Source: Hydrogenophaga sp.
Lineage (GTDB): Bacteria; Pseudomonadota; Gammaproteobacteria; Burkholderiales; Burkholderiaceae_C
Assembly (NCBI GenBank): GCA_030684755.1
Contig: JAUXXN010000244.1
Coordinates: forward strand, 1 to 12,474
DNA length: 12,474 bases
Direction: 5' to 3'
Shown: positions 6,620 to 12,474 of the stretch, one piece after another
Numbering within the stretch: the first letter of the stretch is position 1
Layout of the letters: every line of letters begins with the position of its first letter
Program-made: the position numbers and the translations under genes
Notes under the pieces: model-generated
The model's database searches: none
Told to the model about the DNA's origin: nothing
What the model saw: only the letters and a program-made list of their open reading frames with translations

Positions 6620-6716
6620 AGGTAACTCCTGATATGCTGTTTTTGAGTGGCTTGGTCTGCCAAGCAGGTACCGTACAAGCAATTAATAGGCCCCGTAACA
6701 TACACCGGTTTTGACC
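6620..6716. promoter_or_regulatory. Divergent promoter region between binding protein and molybdoenzyme
   Basis: These 97 bp serve both directions. GCTTGG TCTG CCAAGC at 6650-6665 is a perfect inverted repeat with 6-bp arms, either an operator or a small leader hairpin for the minus-strand gene. On the plus strand TAACAT (6696-6701) is a possible -10 with transcription starting close to ATG 6717, giving a very short leader; no Shine-Dalgarno is seen there. On the minus strand TATTAA (6688-6683) is a possible -10 without a good -35. The assignments are weak. Confidence 0.4.
6626..6630 (-). promoter_or_regulatory. Ribosome binding site fixing the binding-protein start
   Basis: AGGAG on the minus strand, 6 nt before ATG 6619. 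It decides for the signal-peptide methionine over the upstream in-frame TTG at 6682. Confidence 0.85.
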
Positions 6717-8801
6717 ATGTCCAAAACAACTCCCGGCACCGACCAGGCAAGGCTTCATAAAAGCAACACGGTGCGCGGCGCCTGCCCACACGACTGTCCA
6801 GACACCTGCTCCCTCATCACCACGGTTGAAAACGGCGTGGCCGTTCGCGTGCAGGGCAACCCAGCGCACCGCCACACCGACGGTGCGCTGTGCACCAAAG
6901 TGTCGCGCTACACCGAACGTACTTACCACCCCGAACGCCTGTTGCAGCCGCTCAAACGCAGCGGCCCCAAAGGCAGCGGGCGCTTTGAACCGGTGGGTTG
7001 GGACGAAGCGCTGGACGACATCGCCGCCCGTCTGCAAAACATCGCCGCACGCGATCCGCAGGCCATTCAGCCCTACAGCTACGCGGGCACCATGGGCCTG
7101 GTGCAGGGCGAGGGCTTGGCTGCGCGCTTTTTTCACCGGCTGGGCGCGGCGCACCTGGAGCGCACCATTTGCGCATCGGCAGGCGCCGAGGGCTTAATGA
7201 CCACGCTGGGTGGCAAGGTGGGCATGAAGGTGGAGCACTTTGCACAGTCCAAGCTCATCGTGATCTGGGGCAGCAACTCGGTTGCCAGCAACCTGCACTT
7301 TTGGCGCTTGGCGCAGCAGGCCAAACGCGACGGCGCACGGCTGGTGTGCATCGACCCCCGGCGCAGCGAAACCGCCGAGAAGTGCCACGAACACATCGCC
7401 CTGCGCCCCGGCACCGACGCAGCGCTGGCGCTGGCCCTGATGCATGAGCTGATTCGGCACGACTGGCTGGACCACGGCTACATCGCCCAACACACCGAGG
7501 GCTGGGAAGGCCTGCGCGAGCGCGCCCTGCAATGGCCGCCCGAACGCGCTAGCGCCGTGTGCGGCGTGCCGGTGCAGCAAATCACCGACCTGGCCCGAGC
7601 CTACGGCACCACCCAGCCCGCCGCCATTCGCCTGAACTACGGCATGCAGCGGGTGCGCGGCGGCGGCAACGCGGTGCGGGCCATTGCGTGTTTGCCCGCG
7701 CTGGTGGGCGCTTGGCGGCACCCGGCGGGGGGTTTGCTGTTGTCGGCGTCGGGGCATTTTCCGGTGCAGCGCAACGCCCTGCACCGCCCCGATTTGCTGG
7801 CCGGGCGCACGCCGCGAACCGTCAACATGAGCACCATTGGCGACGATTTGTTGCGCCCAGCTTCTCCCAAGTTTGGCCCGCAGATTGAGGCGCTGATCGT
7901 CTACAACAGCAACCCGGTGGCGGTGGCGCCCGAGTCAGGCAAGGTGGTGCAGGGCTTTGCGCGTGAAGACCTTTTTACCGTGGTGTTGGAGCATTTTCAG
8001 ACCGACACCGCCGATTACGCCGACTACATCTTGCCCGCCACCACCCAGCTGGAGCACTGGGACATCCACATGAGCTACGGCCACACCGACGTGTTGCTGA
8101 ACCGCCCGGCCATTGCCCCACTGGGCCAAGCGCGCACCAACACCGACATTTTTCGCGCCCTGGCCGCGCGCATGGGCTTCACCGACCCGTGTTTTTTGGA
8201 CGACGATCTGCGTCTGTGCCGCACCGCGTTTGGCGACGCTGTGGACTTTGATGCACTGCTGCAACACGGCTACGCCACGCTGCCCCTGCCCGACGCACCG
8301 TTTGCCCACGGCGGCTTTCCCACCGCGTCGGGCCGCTGCACCTTCTTCAGCGCCGCGTTGGCCGCGCAGGGCATGGACGGCCTGCCCGACCACCTGCCCA
8401 ACCACGAGCCGATAGGCAGCAGCCCGCACTACCCACTGGCCATGATCTCGCCGCCAGCGCGCAATTTTTTGAATTCGACCTTCGTCAACGTGAAAAGCCT
8501 GCGCGACATGGAAGGTGAGCCACTGCTCGAAATCCACCCCGACGACGCACAGGCGCGCAACATCCAAACCGGCCAGATGGTGCGCGTGCTCAACGACCGG
8601 GGCGAGTACCGCTGCAAAGCCAAAGTGACGGCCCGCGCCCGCTCCGGCGTGGTGAATGGCCTGGGCGTGTGGTGGCGCAAGCTCGGGCCGTTTGGCACCA
8701 ATGTGAACGAAGTCACCAGCCAAAAACTGACCGATATGGGCCATGGCCCGGTGTTTTACGACTGCTTGGTGGAGGTGGCAGCCCTGCCACCGAACGCCTG
8801 A
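6717..8801 (+). CDS. Molybdopterin-dependent oxidoreductase (DMSO reductase/formate dehydrogenase-like family)
   Basis: A 694-residue bis-MGD molybdoenzyme. The N-terminal Mo-bis-PGD Fe4S4 domain has a full cluster site, Cys23, Cys27, Cys31 and Cys59 (CPHDCPDTC, then GALCTK). The catalytic domain contains SYAGTMGLVQGEG and ICASAGAEG, where Cys152 is a plausible Mo ligand by rough alignment with formate dehydrogenases. It also contains IVIWGSNSVASNLHFW and CIDPRRSETAEKCHEHIALRPGTDAALALALM, typical cofactor-binding segments. From about 576 to 690 lies a molydopterin-dinucleotide-binding domain (ARNFLNSTF, LEIHPDDAQARNIQTGQMVRV). No Tat signal, so cytoplasmic. No iron-sulfur or membrane-anchor subunit is adjacent, so the electron partner and substrate are unknown. 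ATG 6717 is chosen over TTG 6711; no ribosome binding site is visible. The stop overlaps the start of the next gene. Confidence 0.92.
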   Translation: MSKTTPGTDQARLHKSNTVRGACPHDCPDTCSLITTVENGVAVRVQGNPAHRHTDGALCTKVSRYTERTYHPERLLQPLKRSGPKGSGRFEPVGWDEALDDIAARLQNIAARDPQAIQPYSYAGTMGLVQGEGLAARFFHRLGAAHLERTICASAGAEGLMTTLGGKVGMKVEHFAQSKLIVIWGSNSVASNLHFWRLAQQAKRDGARLVCIDPRRSETAEKCHEHIALRPGTDAALALALMHELIRHDWLDHGYIAQHTEGWEGLRERALQWPPERASAVCGVPVQQITDLARAYGTTQPAAIRLNYGMQRVRGGGNAVRAIACLPALVGAWRHPAGGLLLSASGHFPVQRNALHRPDLLAGRTPRTVNMSTIGDDLLRPASPKFGPQIEALIVYNSNPVAVAPESGKVVQGFAREDLFTVVLEHFQTDTADYADYILPATTQLEHWDIHMSYGHTDVLLNRPAIAPLGQARTNTDIFRALAARMGFTDPCFLDDDLRLCRTAFGDAVDFDALLQHGYATLPLPDAPFAHGGFPTASGRCTFFSAALAAQGMDGLPDHLPNHEPIGSSPHYPLAMISPPARNFLNSTFVNVKSLRDMEGEPLLEIHPDDAQARNIQTGQMVRVLNDRGEYRCKAKVTARARSGVVNGLGVWWRKLGPFGTNVNEVTSQKLTDMGHGPVFYDCLVEVAALPPNA

Positions 8802-9934
8802 TGCAGGGCATGAACCCCAGCCGCCCCCAGCGCCTGCGCGCTGCGACCGCCCTGCTGCTGGCTGTGGCGCTCAGCCTCACGGGGTGCGCCAGCACCGACA
8901 TTGGCGTGGGCTATTACTGGCAATCGGTCACCGGGCATTTGCGCCTGATGAACGCCGCCCGACCCGTGTCCGACTGGGTGGCCGACCCGCAAACACCCGC
9001 CGCGCTGAAAGAGCGCCTGCTGCTGGCCCAGCGCATGCGCGCCTTTGCCGTGACCGAGCTGGGCCTTCCCGACAACGCCAGTTACCACCGCTATGCCGAT
9101 CTGCAACGACGCGCAGCGGTCTACAACGTGGTGGCCGCCCCGGCGCTGTCGCTCACGCTGCACACCTGGTGCTTTCCGGTGGCCGGTTGCGTAGGCTACA
9201 GAGGCTATTTCAGCGAGGCCAACGCCCAATCCTTCGCCCGCACCCTGCCCGACACGCTGGAAGTGGCCGTCTACCCCGTGCCCGCATATTCCACCCTGGG
9301 CTGGATGAACTGGGCCGGTGGTGACCCTCTGCTCAACACCTTCATTGGCTACCCCGAGGGCGAGTTGGCGCGTCTGCTGTTTCACGAACTGGCGCACCAG
9401 GTGGTGTATGTGCAAGACGACACCATGTTCAACGAATCGTTTGCCACGGCGGTGGAGCGCCTGGGCGGCGCCCGCTGGCTGGCGCAAGAAGCCAGCGGCA
9501 GCGCACGCGAAACCTACCAGGCGTTCGACGCTAGGCGCCAACAATTTCGCAGCCTCACCCGCGCCGTGCGCGAGCAACTGCAAGCCATTTACGCAGACAC
9601 CCAGGCCGCAGACGACGAGAAGCTGCGCCGCAAAGCGGAGGTCATGGCCACCCTTCGTCGCGACTACGACGCCCTAAAAACCAGCTGGGGTGGCTTTGCC
9701 GGCTACGACGCCTGGATGGCCCGCGCCAACAACGCCACCTTGGGTACACAAGCCGCCTACGACGAGCTGGTGCCCGGGTTCATGGTGCTTTTTGAGCGCG
9801 AAGGCCGAGATTTCAACCGGTTTTATGATTCGGTTCGTGCCTTGGCATCGCAGCCCAAAGAGGCGCGGCAAGCGGCCTTGAAGCAGCTCAAAGCCGAATC
9901 CACCGCGCTACCCACACAAACCGCCAGCCCCTGA
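8801..9934 (+). CDS. Lipoprotein aminopeptidase (PF10023/COG4324-like putative zinc peptidase)
   Basis: 377 residues. A lipoprotein signal peptide (AATALLLAVALSLTGC) ends in the lipobox LTGC with Cys29; Ala at +2 suggests sorting to the outer membrane. The mature part starts GYYWQSVTGHLRLMNAARPV, characteristic of the predicted aminopeptidase family. HELAHQ (195-200) supplies the zinc-binding HExxH, and NESFATAVE with Glu212 is a likely third ligand. A charged helical region (about 235-300) follows. ATG 8801 overlaps the preceding TGA (TGATG), indicating translational coupling to the molybdoenzyme; ATG 8810 is an alternative giving 374 residues and keeping the signal peptide. The peptidase has no evident functional link to the molybdoenzyme. 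It probably trims peptides at the cell envelope. Confidence 0.9.
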   Translation: MQGMNPSRPQRLRAATALLLAVALSLTGCASTDIGVGYYWQSVTGHLRLMNAARPVSDWVADPQTPAALKERLLLAQRMRAFAVTELGLPDNASYHRYADLQRRAAVYNVVAAPALSLTLHTWCFPVAGCVGYRGYFSEANAQSFARTLPDTLEVAVYPVPAYSTLGWMNWAGGDPLLNTFIGYPEGELARLLFHELAHQVVYVQDDTMFNESFATAVERLGGARWLAQEASGSARETYQAFDARRQQFRSLTRAVREQLQAIYADTQAADDEKLRRKAEVMATLRRDYDALKTSWGGFAGYDAWMARANNATLGTQAAYDELVPGFMVLFEREGRDFNRFYDSVRALASQPKEARQAALKQLKAESTALPTQTASP

Positions 9935-9957
9935 AACACAACCCGACGGAAACCCAC

Positions 9958-10275
9958 ATGGCAGATATTCACATCCGACGCGATCACAGCCTAGGCCTCA
10001 CCGGTGCTCGCAAAGTGGCCTGGAAATGGGCGGAGCAGGCCGAAGCAGACTTCGATATGAGCTGCACCTACGAAGAAGGTGACGACTTGGACGAAGTGCA
10101 ATTTGCCCGCACAGGCGTGCATGGCACGCTGCGGGTGTCGGCCGACCACTTTGAACTGGACGCCAAGCTGGGCTTTCTGCTCGGCGCGTTCAAAGATCGC
10201 ATTGAAGGGGAGATTGTGAAAAATCTCGACCAGTTGCTGGCCGCGAAAAAGCCGCCCGTGCGCAAGAAAAAATAA
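9958..10275 (+). CDS. Polyhydroxyalkanoic acid system family protein (PHA_gran_rgn)
   Basis: A 105-residue protein matching the PF09650/TIGR02610-type polyhydroxyalkanoic acid system protein. It opens MADIHIRRDHSLGLTGARK, typical of the family, continues with AWKWAEQAEADFDMSC and a strand-rich middle (GTLRVSADHFELDAKLGFLLGAF), and ends in a basic KKPPVRKKK tail. Family members occur in PHA-accumulating proteobacteria, often near phasins; their molecular role is poorly defined. It begins 23 bp after the peptidase stop with only a weak GGA before the ATG, so it probably belongs to the same transcript. Together with the phasin it supports PHA storage in this organism. Confidence 0.88.
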   Translation: MADIHIRRDHSLGLTGARKVAWKWAEQAEADFDMSCTYEEGDDLDEVQFARTGVHGTLRVSADHFELDAKLGFLLGAFKDRIEGEIVKNLDQLLAAKKPPVRKKK

Positions 10276-10308
10276 GCCCCTGCGAGGGAGTTGCGCGCGC
10301 GAAAAAAC

Positions 10309-10563
10309 TCAGCTCAAAGACTCGATCAACTCCACGTACTGCTGCATGGCCGCGTCATTGGCGGTGCCCTTCAGGCCGTTCCAGGCATCCCATTTCGCGC
10401 GACCCACCATGTCGCTGAAGCCGGGTTTTTTCTCTGTGTTGTCGCCTGCCGTGGCTTGCTTGTACAGCGCATACAGCTTCAGCAGTGTGGCGTTGTCTGG
10501 GCGCTCGCTGAGGTTTTTGGAATTGGCAACAGCGGCATCAAAACGGGTTGAAAGATCGGACAT
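10309..10563 (-). CDS. Acyl-CoA-binding protein (ACBP)
   Basis: An 84-residue stand-alone ACBP of normal family length: a four-helix cytosolic protein that binds medium- and long-chain acyl-CoA. The ligand residues known from the bovine protein are all present by alignment: Tyr31 and Tyr34-Lys35 in LYALYKQATAGDN, Lys57 in RAKWDAWNGLKG, and Tyr76 in MQQYVELIE. Start ATG 10563 follows GGAGA with about 7 nt spacing. It is convergent with the PHA-system gene (33 bp between the stops) and divergent from the WS/DGAT gene 179 bp away. The inferred role is delivering or buffering acyl-CoA for wax ester or triacylglycerol synthesis. Confidence 0.95.
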   Translation of the reverse strand: MSDLSTRFDAAVANSKNLSERPDNATLLKLYALYKQATAGDNTEKKPGFSDMVGRAKWDAWNGLKGTANDAAMQQYVELIESLS

Positions 10564-10742
10564 GCGGTTTCTCCAGAGGTAATGAAACAGTGACCTGAGC
10601 GGCAGAAAATTCCACGGGTATCAGGGCAGGCCCGGTATCTTACGGGCAGCGCAAGCGGCAAAATAGACGCAAACACCCACAAACCGCCGCACCCCGGCCC
10701 ACCGCCCGGTGGCGCTGGAAGTTGCAGGCAGCAGGAGATGAC
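10564..10742. promoter_or_regulatory. Divergent control region between ACBP and WS/DGAT
   Basis: These 179 bp should hold both promoters. Seen: GGTATC repeated directly at 10617 and 10635 (18 bp, under two helical turns), TAAGAT on the minus strand (10642-10637) as a possible ACBP -10 with a poor -35, and a small palindrome CCACCG CC CGGTGG at 10699-10712. AGGAG at 10733-10737, 5 nt before ATG 10743, is a good ribosome binding site for the acyltransferase. No promoter can be assigned confidently. Confidence 0.4.
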
Positions 10743-12344
10743 ATGGTTCAGCGCGTTGCCACAGCAAACACCCACCGCCCAGCGGTCACCAAGCCCACCC
10801 CACCAACCCAGGCTGTTCGATCGACCGTACCGCGCAAAAAGACCAGTGCAGCTGCGCCGCCGAGTGCCGTGCAATCTCTGGCATCCACACTGGGGCTGGA
10901 AGGTGAACGCATGAGCAAGGTGGACACCGCCTGGCTGCGCATGGACTCACCGTCGAACTTGATGATGATCGTGGGCGTGTGGATTCTGCAGCCAGGCATC
11001 AGCCACGCGGCCTTGAGTGAGCGGGTGCGTGAACGCATGCTGCCCTACCGCCGCTTTGTGCAAACAGCACGACAAGACGCCACGGGCGCGCACTGGCTGG
11101 ACGATCCCGACTTTCATCTCAGCCGCCATGTGGTCAGCCACTCTCTGACCTGCCAGAAAGGCCAGAACGAACAAGATGCGCTGCAAGAGCGCGTGGCCGA
11201 ACTCGCCATGCAGCCGCTGGACCACAACCACCCGCTGTGGCGGTTTGAGTTGGTTGAACAGTACGGCGGGGGATCGGCGCTGATTGCGCGCATCCACCAC
11301 TGCATTGCCGACGGCATCGCCCTCATCAGCGTGATGATGAGCTTGGTTGATGGCGGCGCCCTGCCCCCGCAACGCCAGAAAAAACAATCGACCCGCTCTG
11401 GTCTGGACAGTGCAGAAGACTGGCTGGCCGACAGTTTGATCCGCCCACTGGGCAACCTGACCGCACGGGCACTGGATGTGGCGGGGGGCGGTGCTGCAAA
11501 ATCGCTGGCCATGCTGGCGGAGCCGAAACAAAGCCTGAGCGAAACCTGGGGCCACGCTGTGGACCTTGCCCGCATGGGCGGCCAACTGGCCAACGACTTG
11601 GCTGCGCTGGCCTTGATGCCCGACGACTCGCCCACCCGGCTTAAAGGCCAGCCGGGCCAGCACAAGCGGGTGGCTTGGTGCGAACCCATTCCGCTGGATG
11701 AGGTGAAAGCCATTGGCAAAGCGCTGAACTGTTCGGTCAACGACGTGCTGCTGAGCTGCGTGGCCGGGGCCATTGGGGCTTATCTGAAAGCGCTGGGCGA
11801 CAACCCGGCGGGCCAGGAAATCCGGGCCATGGTGCCGATCAACCTGCGCCCCATGGAGGACGCCTGGAAACTCGGCAACCAATTTGGGCTGGTGCCGCTG
11901 GTGCTGCCGATTGGCACCGACAACCCGGTGGAGCGGGTGTTTGTGGTGCGTTCGCGCATGAACGGACTCAAAGGCAGCTTGCAACCGCTGCTGACGTTTG
12001 GCTTGCTTTCGGTGGCGGGGCTGCTGGTCAAGCCCGCGCAAGACGCGCTGCTGAGTCTGTTTGGCCGCAAAACCACCGCCGTGATGACCAACGTGCCCGG
12101 GCCCACCAGCAAGATGAAGCTGTGCGGCTCCACACTGGAACAAACCATGTTCTGGGTGCCACAAACCGGCACAGTAGGCTTGGGAGTGTCGATTCTGAGC
12201 TACGGCGGCGGCGTGCAATTTGGCGTGATTGCCGACAGCACCCTGTGCCCCGAGCCGCAACGCATCATCGACCAGTTCCAGCCGGAATTCACCCGCCTGC
12301 TCACGCTCACCCTCATGCTGCCCTGGGGGAGCGATTCGGCCTGA
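10743..12344 (+). CDS. Wax ester synthase/diacylglycerol O-acyltransferase (WS/DGAT)
   Basis: A 533-residue bifunctional-type O-acyltransferase that esterifies fatty alcohols or diacylglycerol with acyl-CoA to make wax esters or triacylglycerol. The catalytic HHxxxDG is intact (HHCIADG, 185-191). Other conserved segments are SKVDTAWLRMDSPSNLMM (58-75), PLDHNHPLWRFELVE (158-172), NDVLL (333-337), PINLRP (365-370) and TNVPGP (449-454). ATG 10743 has AGGAG 5 nt upstream and gives an unusual 56-residue Thr/Pro/Ala/Lys-rich extension before the canonical N-terminus. ATG 10911, with AAGGTG 5 nt upstream, would give a 477-residue protein starting at MSKVDTAW; both starts are plausible. Acts at the inner membrane or lipid-droplet surface. 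Divergent from ACBP, its likely acyl-CoA supplier. Confidence 0.93.
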   Translation: MVQRVATANTHRPAVTKPTPPTQAVRSTVPRKKTSAAAPPSAVQSLASTLGLEGERMSKVDTAWLRMDSPSNLMMIVGVWILQPGISHAALSERVRERMLPYRRFVQTARQDATGAHWLDDPDFHLSRHVVSHSLTCQKGQNEQDALQERVAELAMQPLDHNHPLWRFELVEQYGGGSALIARIHHCIADGIALISVMMSLVDGGALPPQRQKKQSTRSGLDSAEDWLADSLIRPLGNLTARALDVAGGGAAKSLAMLAEPKQSLSETWGHAVDLARMGGQLANDLAALALMPDDSPTRLKGQPGQHKRVAWCEPIPLDEVKAIGKALNCSVNDVLLSCVAGAIGAYLKALGDNPAGQEIRAMVPINLRPMEDAWKLGNQFGLVPLVLPIGTDNPVERVFVVRSRMNGLKGSLQPLLTFGLLSVAGLLVKPAQDALLSLFGRKTTAVMTNVPGPTSKMKLCGSTLEQTMFWVPQTGTVGLGVSILSYGGGVQFGVIADSTLCPEPQRIIDQFQPEFTRLLTLTLMLPWGSDSA

Positions 12345-12474
12345 GCCAGACCCGCTCATTCCGTTTCCAGATCAATCGTGAACGCGAAGGCGAAACGCAG
12401 ACAGTACAAACGTACGCCAAGCGAAGCCGACAAAGTGCACGGTTGATATGGATATGGAATCAGGTTGGCGAGAG
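12345..12474. other. Unassigned right-edge sequence
   Basis: 130 bp after the WS/DGAT stop. No T-rich terminator hairpin is visible. On the minus strand two frames stay open from the edge: one stops at 12356-12358 after about 39 codons (ending FAFAFTIDLETE), and another stops slightly earlier. Either could be the 3' end of a convergent gene lying outside the window, but neither resembles a family I can name. A short GATATG tandem duplication lies at about 12447-12458. Confidence 0.3.

Noticed and set aside
6620..6682. Upstream TTG start for the binding protein
   Set aside because: It would bury the signal peptide behind 21 residues; AGGAG fixes the start at 6619.
7935..8744. 269-codon minus-strand frame opposite the molybdoenzyme
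   Set aside because: Complement of the molydopterin-binding domain; composition is typical of an antisense shadow.
10276..10308. Bidirectional terminator between the PHA-system and ACBP genes
   Set aside because: GAGTT/AACTC pairing has a 13-nt loop and a GCGCGCGC core that does not form a clean stem before the A run; too weak to call.
10947..12359. 470-codon minus-strand frame opposite the WS/DGAT gene
   Set aside because: The plus strand carries intact HHxxxDG, PINLRP and NVPGP motifs; the antisense product is a His/Gln/Arg-rich low-information translation.
1..12474. CRISPR arrays, tRNA genes, insertion sequences, attachment sites
   Set aside because: No regularly spaced repeats, no cloverleaf-like sequences, no transposase or integrase motifs and no long terminal repeats were seen by eye.

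Overview
The window is GC-rich, densely packed bacterial DNA. Its gene content (PF05597-type phasin, PHA-system granule protein, LivJ-like binding protein without a permease, wax ester synthase) suggests a betaproteobacterium of the Burkholderiales, most likely the Comamonadaceae. That placement is inferred from gene families and style, not from a marker gene. I see no tRNA, rRNA, CRISPR array, insertion sequence or integrase.

Layout from left to right. A truncated extended-SDR oxidoreductase runs off the left edge on the minus strand. It diverges from a phasin gene with a lysine/alanine-rich, histone-H1-like tail, which ends in a strong intrinsic terminator. Next comes a two-gene unit: a patatin-like phospholipase that appears to have a leaderless start, followed 14 bp later by a TetR-family regulator. 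A perfect 19-bp palindrome sits just upstream of the pair. The 3' end of the tetR gene contains a perfect 16-bp-arm inverted repeat. In the same reading frame after its stop lies a more A/T-rich, apparently N-terminally truncated gene resembling DUF4276/Toprim-like hypothetical proteins.

On the minus strand follow an M20 amidohydrolase (hippurate hydrolase-like) and, upstream of it, an exported branched-chain amino-acid-type binding protein. Divergent from these is a plus-strand unit: a cytoplasmic molybdopterin oxidoreductase with a [4Fe-4S] site, a lipoprotein aminopeptidase whose start codon overlaps the previous stop, and a small polyhydroxyalkanoate-system protein. The right end holds an acyl-CoA-binding protein (minus) divergent from a wax ester synthase/diacylglycerol acyltransferase (plus). 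The last 130 bp have no assigned gene.

Functional theme: six genes (phasin, patatin-like lipase, its linked TetR, PHA-system protein, ACBP, WS/DGAT), and possibly the edge SDR, point to carbon and lipid storage: PHA granules and neutral-lipid synthesis or turnover. They are interleaved with unrelated metabolic genes. I do not see a clearly new defence or mobile system. The most unusual items are the truncated Toprim-like remnant in frame behind tetR, the long hairpin at their junction, the palindrome with leaderless promoter before the lipase, and the divergent ACBP/WS-DGAT pair.
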